64,000 nt of DNA from Lancefieldella parvula (GTDB taxonomy: Bacteria > Actinomycetota > Coriobacteriia > Coriobacteriales > Atopobiaceae). Shown piece by piece: positions 15,830 through 25,169 of the stretch. Made by a program: the position numbers and the translations under genes. Under the pieces are notes generated by a model that saw nothing but the letters and a program-made list of their open reading frames with translations, searched no databases and was not told the DNA's origin. The stretch lies in the NCBI GenBank assembly GCA_023300185.1, contig CP097092.1, positions 434,001 to 498,000 on the forward strand, given 5' to 3'. Position 1 is the stretch's first letter; every line of letters begins with the position of its first letter.

Positions 15830-16659
15830 GCGCACCTCGTCTCCTCGTAAGCCTTAATGGACTGGCCTTCCTCGGTGAGGTAGGCTGCCTGACGTGCGCG
15901 AAGGTCGTTCCAGTCAACCTTGGTTGCGTCAAAGTCAGGACCGTCAACACAAGCAAACTTGGTCTCGCCACCAACCTCAACACGGCAGCAACCGCACATA
16001 CCAGTGCCGTCGACCATGATTGGGTTCAGGGAAGCGATGATAGGTGTGTCGTACTTCTCGGCAGTGAGAGTGGAGAACTTCATCATAGGAACTGGGCCAA
16101 CGCAGAATACGCGGTCGACCTGCTTGTCCTGCAGAAGACGCTCGAGAGGTGCAGTTACAACGCCCTTCTCGCCAAGAGAACCGTCGTCTGTGGTGATGTG
16201 GATGTGATCGTCGTCCAGAATGGAACGGAACTGATCCTCAAGCAGCAGCAGCTCCTTGGTACGAGCGCCCATGATTGCGTGGACCTCGCGGCCAGCTGCT
16301 ACGAGCTGACGAGCAACAGGGAAAGCGATAGCCAGGCCAACGCCGCCGCCGATAACTGCCCATTTGCCCTCGCCCATCTCGGTAGGCTCACCCAGAGGAC
16401 CAGTGACGTCCTGCAGGAAATCACCAACCTCGTAGGTAGAAAGCATCCTGGTGGTCTTGCCGATTACCATGAAGATAAACTCGACCCAACCCTCCTCAGG
16501 ATTCCAATCCGCAAAGGTAAATGGAACGCGCTCGCCACACTCATTTGCGCGGACCATCAGGAACTGACCAGCATGTGCATGCTTGGCCATCTGTGGTGCC
16601 TCGATGCGGAACTTGAAGACCTTCTCGGAGAACTGAGTCTTTTCGAGGATCTTATACAT
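15817..16659 (-). CDS. nfnA: NfnA-like FAD/NAD-binding, [2Fe-2S] oxidoreductase subunit
   Basis: The 280-residue protein has a ferredoxin-reductase-type FAD domain (HAGQFLMVRANECGERVPFT), an NAD-binding GGGVGLAIAFPVARQL segment around residue 130, and a C-terminal cysteine cluster (GTGMCGCCRV and FACVDGPDFD) for the [2Fe-2S] centre. This is the arrangement of sulfide dehydrogenase/dihydroorotate dehydrogenase electron-transfer subunits and of NfnA. A strong GGAGAGGAG precedes the ATG at 16659. It overlaps nfnB by 13 bases, so the two are made together. Known members bifurcate electrons from NADPH to ferredoxin and NAD. Confidence 0.87.
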   Translation of the reverse strand: MYKILEKTQFSEKVFKFRIEAPQMAKHAHAGQFLMVRANECGERVPFTFADWNPEEGWVEFIFMVIGKTTRMLSTYEVGDFLQDVTGPLGEPTEMGEGKWAVIGGGVGLAIAFPVARQLVAAGREVHAIMGARTKELLLLEDQFRSILDDDHIHITTDDGSLGEKGVVTAPLERLLQDKQVDRVFCVGPVPMMKFSTLTAEKYDTPIIASLNPIMVDGTGMCGCCRVEVGGETKFACVDGPDFDATKVDWNDLRARQAAYLTEEGQSIKAYEETRCACHK

Positions 16660-16979
16660 TCAGCGGTACTCCTCTCCTAACACAACAAAACTGCGAGTGA
16701 GTTGACGCGCCGCACTACAGCGTGCCTTCTGGCGAGAAGACAGTGGCAGGTGACGCATGTATCTCACGCATACGAGGTCTGGGTAACCCGTATTCGCAAA
16801 CAACATATCTATTGTACTATTTGCGCATGATTCAAGGCATGAGTAATTCATGAATGAGCATAAATATTTCGTCAGAATGTTTTGCCTGCTAGCTGCGGAG
16901 GGCGAGAAGTTCGGTGGGCTCGAGACGTGACGGTACGCGGAGGAGCGCGGTGACCGCTAGCCGCGGAGCGCGGTGACCG
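16660..16979. other. Intergenic region between pth and nfnA with a 23-bp tandem duplication
   Basis: No gene is visible. It must hold the nfnAB promoter (minus strand). It contains two GGCGAGAA copies (16731, 16901). A GGAGCGCGGTGACCGCTAGC unit of 23 bases is repeated exactly at 16942-16964 and 16965-16987; the second copy runs into the pth stop codon (TAG inside GCTAGC). Confidence 0.75.
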
Positions 16980-17562
16980 CTAGCCGCGGAGGAACTGCTC
17001 CACCTGATCGGCGGCCGCCTGAGCGGTGACCAGAAAGTCTTCCAGGTTGTTTCCCTTGAGCTCGCGCAGAACATAGTCTGCCACCGGCATCTTTCCAGGA
17101 GGGCGTCCGATGCCAAACTGCAGGCGCATAAAATCCCTGGTCTGGAGTTTGTCGGCGATGGAACGCAGGCCGTTATGCGAGTTGAGTCCGCCACCTTCTT
17201 TGAAGTTGAGCTGGCCCTCTGCGAGGTCAACCTCGTCGTGAATAACCAGGATTTGCGCAGGTTGAAGGTGGTGTGCACGAGCAAGTTTGGAGAGGGGACC
17301 GCCGCTGGTGTTCATGAAGTCCTGGGGTTTGGCCAGGAGTACACGGCGTTTCTCGCCAGATGCGGCGCCGGGAGCTGAGGTCTTGAGCTGCGGGAAGGGT
17401 GATCTCCGCGACCTGGCAGCCCGCCTCGCTTTTCCAGTACGAAACGCCGTGGCGCTCGGCAAGGGCATCGACGACGGCAAAACCAGCATTGTGCCTGGTG
17501 CGCGCGTATTTCTCGCCAGGATTTCCCAGGCCCGCTACAAGCACAATTTTGTTACCGTGCAT
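16980..17562 (-). CDS. pth: Peptidyl-tRNA hydrolase, frameshifted
   Basis: This enzyme releases peptides from peptidyl-tRNA and recycles tRNA; it is normally essential. The N-terminal part (from 17562) reads VAGLGNPGEKYARTRHNAGF, with the catalytic His in HNAGF. After a one-base shift the rest reads AKPQDFMNTSGG, ILVIHDEVDL and KEGGGLNSHNGLRS, all family landmarks, ending in RPPGKMPVADYVL. The span of 583 bases is one base too long; removing one base from the GGG runs at about 17392-17399 gives 193 residues, the usual length. A sequencing insertion is the likely cause. Two TTCTCGCC copies (17350, 17510) lie within the gene. Confidence 0.88.
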
Positions 17563-17748
17563 CGAATTTCCTTCCGTTTGAGATGTGTACGTTTATGATG
17601 GTAAGGGAAAACGACAGGTTCGACCAGCGTGAACTGAGCTCGTGGTTGGCAGCCTAGCGACGGCGCGCATGACGTGCAGCGATTGGCGCGCGGCGAACAG
17701 CGAGCAGCGTGCGGGACATGCGGCGTTCAGCTGAGGTGCGGAGGCAAA

Positions 17749-18488
17749 ATGAAGAAGATTCTGGTTACCGGATTTGAGCCTTTTGGTGGCGAGAAAATCA
17801 ATCCAGCTTGGGAGGCCGTGAAGGCGCTGCCCGAGACTATTGGCGGTGCTCAGGTGATAAAACTGCACGTACCTGTTGAGTTTGGCGCTGGTGCTCAGAA
17901 GGTTATCGACGCGCTTGAAGCGGAGCGTCCCGAGATTGTGCTTTGCGTGGGCCAAGCGGGTGGAAGAAGCAAGATTACGCCCGAGTTTGTGGGCATCAAC
18001 TGGGCTCACGCGCGGATCCCCGACAACGCGGGCAAGCAGCCGCTCTCGCAGCGCATCATCGACGGCGCTCCCGACGCGTATTTTGCGTCGCTGCCGGTAA
18101 ACGCCATGGTGGCCGCCATGAACCAGGTGGAGATCCCCGCGGCAGTCTCGTACACTGCGGGAACGTACGTCTGCAACGACGTCATGTATCAGGTCCTTCA
18201 TGCGCTGGCCACGAGATTCCCGGAGACTCGCGGCACGTTTCTGCACGTACCGTTCGCAACGGAGCAGGTTGCCGAGAAAAACGCTGCAGCTGCCGAGAAG
18301 AACGCGGCGCTGCAGGCGCCGCAGGTGAAAAAGGCGCTGCAGCTGAGAAGACTGGCGCTGGCGAGAAGACCCGCCAGGTTCCAAGCATGTCGCTGGAAAT
18401 GATGACTCGCGGACTGCAGGTTGCGCTGGAAGCGGCGCTTGCAAACGACGTTGACCTTGCGGATTCCGAAAGCGGAACGACCTGCTAG
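17749..18488 (+). CDS. pcp: Pyrrolidone-carboxylate peptidase, frameshifted, with an Ala/Glu/Lys-rich insert
   Basis: This C15 cysteine peptidase removes N-terminal pyroglutamate from peptides. The N-terminus VTGFEPFGGEKINPAWEAV, the Glu region RSKITPEFVGIN, the nucleophile Cys in GTYVCNDVMYQ and the His in TFLHVPFATEQ are all present. After about residue 180 comes a low-complexity stretch rich in AEKN and GEK. The true C-terminus (VPSMSLEMMTRGLQVALEA) follows in another frame, ending at 18488. The span of 740 bases implies one missing base around 18290-18345. The restored protein would be about 246 residues, some 30 longer than usual because of the insert, part of which is encoded by GGCGAGAAG repeats. 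GGAGG precedes the ATG. Confidence 0.85.
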
Positions 18489-18559
18489 AACTCACGCTGC
18501 TGTAAAGGCAGCTGCGAGCGCACGGGTTTCTCGCCAGGCGCGCTTCTCGCCATCGCGCG

Positions 18560-18675
18560 CCTGAAAAGTGCAAAGAATCTGTATTTGAGGTACAGATTCT
18601 TTGACAAAATCAGGCAAATCCACAGATTCTTTTACATTTTTAGGCAAAATTTACAGATTCTTTGATGAAATCAGG
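18560..18675 (+). repeat. Family A modular repeat, copy 2 (116 bp)
   Basis: A forward 24-base unit (18560-18583) is followed by three units in the opposite orientation (18591-18614, 18621-18644, 18652-18675) at 30-31-base spacing. It is the same length and design as copy 1, seen in the other orientation. Confidence 0.92.
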
Positions 18676-18713
18676 CGCGTGAAAGATAGACTGTCTGGCC
18701 CTGAATTTTTGAG

Positions 18714-18833
18714 CCTGAAAACTGCATCATGTCTGAGTAAATTTAGCTCAGACATGGCGAGAAAAACCGGCAAAACCACTCAGACTTGGCGTACTTTTCC
18801 GGCAAATCGTTCAGACTTGACGAGAAAATCAGG
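18714..18833 (+). repeat. Family C modular repeat, copy 2 (120 bp)
   Basis: A forward unit (18714-18737) is followed by three opposite units (18747-18770, 18779-18802, 18810-18833). The linker to family A is exactly 38 bases, as at the other two loci, and resembles that of locus 1 (both contain GCGTGAAAGATAG). Confidence 0.92.
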
Positions 18834-18923
18834 CTCGCATGAGGCGTCGCCCTGATCGCGATGCCAGGCTCACACCGCCCACCTGGCGAGAAACCCGTCC
18901 GCTCCCAGCGTTTCCGCACAAGA

Positions 18924-18956
18924 AACCCGGTATCCACACGAAGTGGATACCGGGTT
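18924..18956. terminator. Cassette hairpin copy 2, probable prs terminator
   Basis: AACCCGGTATCCAC (18924-18937) pairs perfectly with GTGGATACCGGGTT (18943-18956) around ACGAA. It is 48 bases beyond the prs stop (minus strand). Confidence 0.88.
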
Positions 18957-19004
18957 GAAATCACTTGCGACCCGCGCTCGCGAACGCGCCGTTGACCTGC
19001 GAGG

Positions 19005-20000
19005 TTACAGGTTGAAGTCACCGCCGAAGATGTCGGAGACAGGGCGGTCGGTGTAGACAGCGTAAATTGCCTCGGCAAGCTCGTTTGCAATGGTAATCGT
19101 CTTGATCTTGGAGCCTTCCTGGTTTGCTGCTGCGCAAGGAATTGCATCGGTAACCACGCACTCCTCGATAGGAGCGTTGTTGAGGCGCTCGATTGCAGGA
19201 CCAGAGAAGATGCCGTGGGTTGCGCAGACGTAGATGTCGCCTGCACCCATTTCCTTCAGCTTGACAACGGAAGCGCAGAGGGTACCTGCGGTATCAATCA
19301 TGTCGTCGTTAACGATGCAGGTCTTGCCCTTGATATCGCCAATGATGCCCATAACAGCACTCTCGTTGTGGCGAGGACGGCTCTTGTGAGCAATTGCAAG
19401 GCCACAGTCAAGGTAGTCGGAAAGCTTCTTAGCTGCTTTTGCGCGACCCATATCAGGGGAGACAACAACGGTATTCTCCCAGTCAAATGGCTTGTTCTTA
19501 AAGTAATCGCCCAGAAGGTAGAGAGCGGTCAGGTGAGAAACAGGAATGTCAAAGAAGCCCTGGATCTGGCCTTGGTGCAGGTCAAGTGTGATGACGCGGT
19601 CAACGCCAGCGTTCTCAAGCAGGTTTGCCATCAGGCGAGCAGTAATAGGCTCGCGAGCAGCGGCTTTGCGGTCCTGACGAGCATATGCGTAGTGAGGGAT
19701 AACCACAGTAAAGCTGTTAGCGGATGCGCGCTTTGCAGCGTCAGCAACAATCAGCGTTTCCATAACCAGGTCGTTGACGTTGACGCCTGCCAAAGACTGA
19801 ATGAAGAAGACCTCGTCGCCGCGGACAGACTCGTCAAAGCGAGCGTAAATTTCTCCGTTAGCAAACTTCTCAAGGAGAAGACCTTGTAGTTCTAGGTGAA
19901 GAATGTCTGCAACTTTACGAGCCAGTTCAGGGTTGCCTGTACCGGTGTAGAGCTTGATGTTTCTAGCAACTAATAGCGGATCACTCAGGTTCTCGAACAT
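19005..20000 (-). CDS. prs: Ribose-phosphate pyrophosphokinase
   Basis: This enzyme makes PRPP from ribose 5-phosphate and ATP for nucleotide and amino acid synthesis. The 331-residue protein has the ATP-binding and regulatory elements of class I PRPP synthetases (NGEIYARFDESVRGDEVFFIQS, YARQDRKAAAREPIT), the VSPDMGRAKAAKKLSD loop, and the PRPP-binding signature CIVNDDMIDTAGT. Its ATG directly abuts the glmU stop (TAG then ATG), with AAAGAGG inside the end of glmU serving as the ribosome site, so the two are co-translated. A cassette hairpin lies just downstream. Confidence 0.95.
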   Translation of the reverse strand: MFENLSDPLLVARNIKLYTGTGNPELARKVADILHLELQGLLLEKFANGEIYARFDESVRGDEVFFIQSLAGVNVNDLVMETLIVADAAKRASANSFTVVIPHYAYARQDRKAAAREPITARLMANLLENAGVDRVITLDLHQGQIQGFFDIPVSHLTALYLLGDYFKNKPFDWENTVVVSPDMGRAKAAKKLSDYLDCGLAIAHKSRPRHNESAVMGIIGDIKGKTCIVNDDMIDTAGTLCASVVKLKEMGAGDIYVCATHGIFSGPAIERLNNAPIEECVVTDAIPCAAANQEGSKIKTITIANELAEAIYAVYTDRPVSDIFGGDFNL

Positions 20001-21389
20001 CTAGTCCTCTTTCTCAAGCTTGTGACGCCTCTGGGCGGCGTATCCCTCAACAATTTTCTGCTCAGAGCGCTCGAGTGCAAGCGCGTCTGCTGGTACATCC
20101 TTTGTGATGCACGAACTTGCCCCCACAAGTGCGCCATCACCAATTGAGACAGGTGCCACCATCATGGTATCGGATCCAACAAAGACGTTGTTGCCAATGT
20201 TAGTCTTGAACTTGTGGTAACCGTCGTAATTGCATGTAATTGAACCTGCGCCAATATTGACGCCAGAGCCCATGGTAGTGTCACCAATGTAGGAGAGGTG
20301 AGGAACCTTGGAGCCCTCGCCGATAGTTGAATTTTTGATCTCAACGTGGGTGCCTGCCTTGGCGTGAGGCATAAGGTGTGTGCCTGGGCGCAGGTAAGCG
20401 CGAGGACCGCAGGTAGCAAAGTCATCTACCTGTGCGTTGATAGCTACAGTCTCGTCAACAACAGCGTCGTTGCCAACAAGCGTATCGGTCAGACGAGTGT
20501 TAGGGCCTACCACGCAATTCTCGCCAATTGAGGTCTTGCCGTAGAGCATGGTCTGTGGGAGAACCTCGGTGTCCATACCAAGCGTGACCTCGGGGCCAAT
20601 CCAGACGGAGGTTGGGTCCAGCATGGTGACGCCCTGGCTCATCCAGTGCTCGTTGATGCGCTCCTGCATGATGCGGGTGGCAACGGCAAGCTCGGAGCGG
20701 GAGTTGACGCCCAGCGCCTCTTTGTAGTCGTCAACGTGGACGGCAGCAACAGGCTCGCCCTGGCTGACGTAAAGGCCCACCATGTCGGTGAGGTAGTACT
20801 CGCCCTGAACGTTGTCATTGCCGAGAAGATCGATGTTTGCGGTCAGTCTTCCGCCACAGAAGCAGTACACGCCAACGTTGCATTCACGCTCTTGCTCGCG
20901 CTGCTCTGGAGTAGCATCCTTGTGCTCAACAATGGCAGTTACCTGGCCGTTAGAAGAAATGACGCGACCATATCCGGTTGGATCTGGGGGCGTCATTGTG
21001 AGTACCGTACACGCGTTGTGGTGAGCTTTAGTTTCTGCAACAAGGTCGAGAATAGACTGTGCGCGCAACAGAGATGCGTCACCGTTGATAACAACAACGG
21101 GTCCCTTGAAGCCACCAAGAGCATCCTTTACAACCTTGACGGCATGGCCGGTGCCAAGACGCTCGGTCTGGGCAACATACTCAAGGTTAGGGAAACAAGA
21201 AAGTGCAGATTTAACCTCGTCAGCGTGGTTACCAACAACCACAATGACGCGGTCAGCGCCAGCAGTAATTGCAGCGTTGACACTCCACCAAACAAGTGGT
21301 TTATCTAGTAATTTGTGCACAATCTTAGGGTGGTGGGACTTCATGCGCGTTCCCTCGCCTGCAGCGAGGACAATCGCAGTAAGTGGCAT
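20001..21389 (-). CDS. glmU: Bifunctional UDP-N-acetylglucosamine pyrophosphorylase / glucosamine-1-phosphate N-acetyltransferase
   Basis: GlmU makes UDP-N-acetylglucosamine for cell-wall synthesis. The N-terminal nucleotidyltransferase domain starts MPLTAIVLAAGEGTRMKS; the C-terminal left-handed beta-helix has hexapeptide repeats (for example IGENCVVGPNTRL) and GTHVEIKNSTIGEGSKVPHLSYIGD. The 462-residue length is normal. The start at 21389 is chosen because GGAGG lies 8 bases upstream and the motif begins there; the longer open frame runs into the tRNA gene. Placement directly before prs is a common actinobacterial and Gram-positive order. Confidence 0.95.
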   Translation of the reverse strand: MPLTAIVLAAGEGTRMKSHHPKIVHKLLDKPLVWWSVNAAITAGADRVIVVVGNHADEVKSALSCFPNLEYVAQTERLGTGHAVKVVKDALGGFKGPVVVINGDASLLRAQSILDLVAETKAHHNACTVLTMTPPDPTGYGRVISSNGQVTAIVEHKDATPEQREQERECNVGVYCFCGGRLTANIDLLGNDNVQGEYYLTDMVGLYVSQGEPVAAVHVDDYKEALGVNSRSELAVATRIMQERINEHWMSQGVTMLDPTSVWIGPEVTLGMDTEVLPQTMLYGKTSIGENCVVGPNTRLTDTLVGNDAVVDETVAINAQVDDFATCGPRAYLRPGTHLMPHAKAGTHVEIKNSTIGEGSKVPHLSYIGDTTMGSGVNIGAGSITCNYDGYHKFKTNIGNNVFVGSDTMMVAPVSIGDGALVGASSCITKDVPADALALERSEQKIVEGYAAQRRHKLEKED

Positions 21390-21458
21390 ACGTAAGCCTC
21401 CAAAGTACTTCGTATTACTCGATACGAGTGCGTCCCTACACAAAAGTTGCGTAAAAAA

Positions 21459-21533
21459 TGGCTGGGGTAGTAGGATTCGAACCCACATTCCAGGCACCAA
21501 AAACCCGTGTCCTAACCGTTGGACGATACCCCA
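21459..21533 (-). tRNA. tRNA-Gln (anticodon UUG)
   Basis: Read on the minus strand, the 7-bp acceptor TGGGGTA pairs with TACCCCA. The D stem is GTCC/GGAC. The anticodon stem CGGGT/GCCTG encloses loop TTTTGGT, giving anticodon UUG. The T arm contains GGTTCGAATCC, and the 3' CCA is encoded (21459-21461). The TGGGGTATCG start is typical of glutamine tRNAs. It lies between the peptidoglycan-binding protein gene and glmU. Confidence 0.95.
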
Positions 21534-21577
21534 ATGTAATCACTACGTTGGTTTTGTCCGCAACCCTATTAAGTGTA

Positions 21578-22507
21578 TCAGCTTAGCGAGGCAAATGCTC
21601 CACAAATTGCATCAAGAACAAGAACTGCTAAAGTCTGCGCGTCTGCGGTAGTAAATGAGCCGTCTACGTTTGTTCCTTCTGGCAGCACAATCTTGATAGG
21701 GGAGCCCGTTGCATCAGCAGATTCAATAGCAGTGCGCAGTCTTGCTGGCAGCGTCTCGTTTTCTTCCATAGAAACAGAGCCAATACCAACCTGTCCGCGG
21801 GCGGGCATGCTTGGGGCATAGGCTGTGGTAAGAACCAAAATGGTAGCTGCATCAGTAGGGGAATCGGCGCGATCAATCATGGTCATGCCGCTTGCCTCGG
21901 TAGTTGCCTTAGAAAGGTTATAGACGCGAGCAGCTACGTTTCTAGAGATAGGATCTTCTCCTGTAATGGCAATGCAGGTGGTTTCAAGAACGTTGGCTGC
22001 GCGAGCAAAGCCCATAGGACCCTGTGGATGAGGGCCTTTTGCCTGCTTGCCGGACCAAACGTGGCGCAGGCGCTCAATAGCATCGAGGGTATCCTGGAAT
22101 GCCATACCGTCAGCAAGCTCGCCGACGCTTTCCTGGAAGAGCTTAACGGCAGCCTCGGTGTGAACGCCGTAATGGCCATCAACTTTTCCGCACGAGAAAC
22201 CCAAGATGTTGAGACGCTCTTGCAGCTGACGCACGTCATTGCCGTGGAAGTTAGGAAGACGCAGGTAGAGGGTTCTGTCTCCTAGCTCATAGCCCTCATC
22301 GACCATGATTGCCCAGGTAGAGGCATCTACTTCTTCTCCAAGAGAAAGGTCATGGTCAAGCCTAAAGCGGGCAACCGCACGAGCAGTTGACTTGCCAAAC
22401 GTGTGGCTCTGGCGCTCATCGTCTTCGATGGTGTAGCCAAGCTTTACGAGGCGTTCCTGAATGTCTTCAACGGCAGCACCAGTGCTACCAGGAGTAATAG
22501 GATCCAT
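21578..22507 (-). CDS. Protein with two peptidoglycan-binding (PGBD) domains, role unknown
   Basis: The 309-residue protein has two consecutive PG-binding-1-like repeats. The first, at about residues 5-75, reads GSTGAAVEDIQERLVKLGY. The second, at about 85-150, reads GNDVRQLQERLNILGFSCGKVDGHYG. Both carry the LQ..L..LGY..G..DG..G pattern. The C-terminal half is not recognised; it has mixed alpha/beta character with VLVLTTAYAPSMPARGQVG and could be a degenerate amidase-like domain. There is no clear signal peptide, which is odd for a wall-binding protein. It starts 2 bases after the polyprenyl synthase stop, with GAGAAAGG as ribosome site, so it is in the same operon. Confidence 0.75.
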   Translation of the reverse strand: MDPITPGSTGAAVEDIQERLVKLGYTIEDDERQSHTFGKSTARAVARFRLDHDLSLGEEVDASTWAIMVDEGYELGDRTLYLRLPNFHGNDVRQLQERLNILGFSCGKVDGHYGVHTEAAVKLFQESVGELADGMAFQDTLDAIERLRHVWSGKQAKGPHPQGPMGFARAANVLETTCIAITGEDPISRNVAARVYNLSKATTEASGMTMIDRADSPTDAATILVLTTAYAPSMPARGQVGIGSVSMEENETLPARLRTAIESADATGSPIKIVLPEGTNVDGSFTTADAQTLAVLVLDAICGAFASLS

Positions 22508-22509
22508 AA

Positions 22510-23615
22510 TTACCTTTCTCGGTTCACAAAGAAGTCTGCCATAGACAAAAGTGTGTCGCGAGCGTCTTCAGTAAGTATCACGTTTTCAAGCACGTGCTTT
22601 GCCTCATCAACTAAGGCAAGAGCGTGCGTGCGGACAAATTTTATCGCATTAGCGCTTTCCATAAGCTCCACAGCGCGCTGAAGCTTCAAAGTATCGGTAG
22701 TATGCGCAGAAAGTATGGAGACAAGCTCTGTCTTTTCTGCCGAGCCAAGATGCTCGAGTGCGTAGACCACCGCAAGCGTGCGCTTGCCTTCAGTGATGTC
22801 TGACCTAAAGTCTTTGCCCTGTACCTGGGCGTTTCCTACCAGGTTGAGAAGATCGTCTTGCAGCTGGAAGGCAAGGCCAACCTTGAGGCCAAACTCTTTG
22901 AGTGCATCAAGCGTCTTCTGGTCAGCGCCACCGATGAGCGCGCCCAGTACCAGGGGATATGCAGCAGAGTAATAGGCGGTCTTGGAGAGCGCCATAAAAA
23001 GGTACTGGTCAGAGGTAACATCCCAGCGCTCGTTTTGAGCCCAGCCAAGGTCAAGCGCCTGGCCCTCAAGAGTGTGCTCTTCCATGGCGAGAAGGGCGTC
23101 GATAACGCGAACTTTAAGCTGGTCAGAGAGGTGGTCGGCCACGGTAACGCGTCTGACAACATTGACCAGGGCAGAATCACCAACGTTGATGGCAAGTCCA
23201 GTACCAAGTGTCTTGTAGAGGCACTTCTCGCCACGGCGTAGCTCTGATTTGTCTGCAATGTCATCGTGGATAAGGGCTGCCGACTGGAAGTCCTCGATGG
23301 CGCAGGCCACAGGCAGAGCGGCTTCTGCCGAGCCGCCAACTGCCTCGGCGCCCAGGCAGCACAGGACCGGACGCACGCGCTTGCCGCCGCCCGCGCTGAA
23401 GTGAGCGAGTGGCTGGTAGAGGTAGGTGTTCAGGTCCGCGCGGGTGCGCTCCGAGGGTGCGGACGTGGCTGCGGGCGACGCCGCTGCGGTGCTGCGGGCG
23501 CTGCCGCTGGTGCCGCGGGCGTGGCGTTCGATGCGGGCGTTGCCGCGGGGAGTCCGCGCATGATCTCTGCCTCGACGGCAGGGAGCTTTTGTGTGAGGTA
23601 GTCGGCGAAGTTCAC
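22510..23615 (-). CDS. Polyprenyl (geranylgeranyl/farnesyl-type) diphosphate synthase, frameshifted
   Basis: This trans-isoprenyl diphosphate synthase would lengthen isoprenoid diphosphates. The main part holds GGGKRVRPVLCC, the first Asp-rich motif in LIHDDIADKSELRRG, KTAYYSAAYPLVLGA and the second motif FQLQDDLLNLVG. The N-terminus (MNFADYLTQKLPAVEAEIM, GTG start at 23615 after AGGA) is in another frame. The join falls in a GC-rich Ala/Pro stretch (about 23440-23560); one missing base restores about 368 residues. The Ala/Pro-rich linker between the first helix and the core is unusual for the family. Chain length specificity (IspA, IspB or GGPP synthase) cannot be told by eye. It lies 7 bases after galE. 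Confidence 0.82.
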
Positions 23616-23622
23616 GGAAATC

Positions 23623-24679
23623 CTAGCCGCGATAGCCGTCTGGGTTCATCGACTGCCACTTCCAGGAATCGCGGCACATGTCGGCGAGGTCGTACTGAGC
23701 CTTCCAGCCAAGCATGTCAGCAGCTTTCTGGCAGTCGGCGTAGTTAGTTGCAACGTCTCCTGCGCGACGAGGCTCAATAACGTAAGGAATCTCTTTGCCA
23801 CAAGCCTTTGAGAATGCCTTAATAACGTCAAGTACAGAGCTACCGGTACCGGTTCCTAGGTTGAAGATCTCAACTCCCGTGCGACCAGCCATCCATTTAA
23901 GTGCAGCTACGTGGCCAGAAGCCAAGATCGCAGACGTGAATGTAGTCGCGAACGCCCGTGCCATCTGGGGTGTTGTAGTCGTTGCCAAAGACGTGAACGG
24001 CTTCGCGTTTGCCCACAGCAACCTGAGCTACGTAAGGCACCAGGTTGTTTGGAATACCTGCAGGATCTTCTCCGATGAGGCCCGACTGGTGAGCGCCAAT
24101 AGGATTGAAGTATCTAAGCAGGACAACATTCCACTCTGGATCTGCGGTGTGAACATCGGTGAGAATCTGCTCAATCATCCACTTGGTCCAGCCATAAGGG
24201 TTGGTTGCGTTCTTCTTGGGGCTTTGCTCGGTCAGAGGGAGGCTATCTGGGTCTCCATAAACGGTTGCAGAGCTCGAGAAAATAATTGACTTACAACCGT
24301 GGTTTCTCATGACATCAAGAAGGGTGAGGGTATTGCCCAGGTTGTTTGTGTAGTACTCGATAGGCTTGGTAACAGACTCGCCAACGGCCTTGAAGCCAGC
24401 AAAGTGAATGACAAAGTTAATGGCGTGCTCATCAAAGATGTGGTTGAGTGCATCTGCATCGTTGACGTCTGCCTCGTAGAACGAAAGGCGCTTAGCGTTT
24501 TCTTCTCCCACAATGGTTTTGATGCGATCGATAACCTTTGCCGAAGCATTGGAGAGGTCATCAACAATTACGGCCTCGTAGCCGGAATTGAGCAGTTCAA
24601 CAACGGTGTGGCTGCCAATAAAGCCCGCGCCACCGGTGACAAGTACGCAGGAATTTTGTGGGATCAGAGCGTCAGACAT
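23623..24679 (-). CDS. galE: UDP-glucose 4-epimerase, frameshifted
   Basis: GalE interconverts UDP-glucose and UDP-galactose. The N-terminal part has the NAD-binding VLVTGGAGFIGSHTVVELL, FIGSH, HFAGFKAVGESV, SSSATVYGD, the catalytic YGWTKWMIEQ (Tyr-x-x-x-Lys) and GVRDYIHVCDL. The C-terminal part (HVAALKWM, EIFNLGTGTGSSVLDVI, YVIEPRRAGDVATNYAD) follows after a one-base shift at CC 23922-23923. The span of 1057 bases is one too long, so a single inserted base is likely. AAAGGA precedes the ATG at 24679. It leads a minus-strand operon with the polyprenyl synthase and the PGBD protein. Confidence 0.9.
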
Positions 24680-24838
24680 ATCAATCCTTTCGTGGACTTA
24701 TATCGTCATAAGTATACGGCTTTTCTGCGAAGCGTTGTACGGTGCGAGCACACGGGTTTCTCGCCAGGTGCGCGTGCGGGCGCACGGGTTTCTCGGCAAG
24801 TCTTTTGCTATTGCGAGCCTAACTCTTCATTATGCTCG

Positions 24839-24954
24839 CCTGAAAAGTGCAAAGAATCTGTATTTGCGACACCGATTCTTTGACAAAATCAGGCAAATCC
24901 ACCGATTCTTTTACATTTTTAGGCAGAAGTTACAGATTCTTTGCAGAAATCAGG
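24839..24954 (+). repeat. Family A modular repeat, copy 3 (116 bp)
   Basis: One forward and three opposite 24-base units, laid out as in copy 2. Two units have CCGATTC in place of CAGATTC. By eye it is identical over its length to copy 4 at 25170-25285, pointing to recent duplication or conversion. Confidence 0.92.
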
Positions 24955-24992
24955 CACGTTCTAACTGGGGTGCTGTCTCCAAATTTTGCGAG

Positions 24993-25110
24993 CCTGAAAC
25001 CCCCACCATGTCTGAGTAAAACAGCTCAGACATGGCGAGAAAAACCGGCAAATAGCTCAGACTAGGCGTATTTTTCAGGCAAATCGTTCAGACTTGGCGA
25101 GAAAATCAGG
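24993..25110 (+). repeat. Family C modular repeat, copy 3 (118 bp)
   Basis: A forward unit at 24993-25016 ends CATGTCTGAG. Opposite units follow, the last at 25087-25110. Two opposite units contain GGCGAGAA (25034, 25096). It is exactly 38 bases from family A copy 3. Confidence 0.9.
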
Positions 25111-25169
25111 CTCCATGAGAGCGTCCATAAAACCAACCTTGAAACCAGAGTTACGTCTAGAAAAGTCCG

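Noticed and set aside
14360..15850. 496-codon open frame on the plus strand opposite nfnB
   Set aside because: It is the antisense shadow of nfnB; the minus-strand protein has all cofactor motifs.
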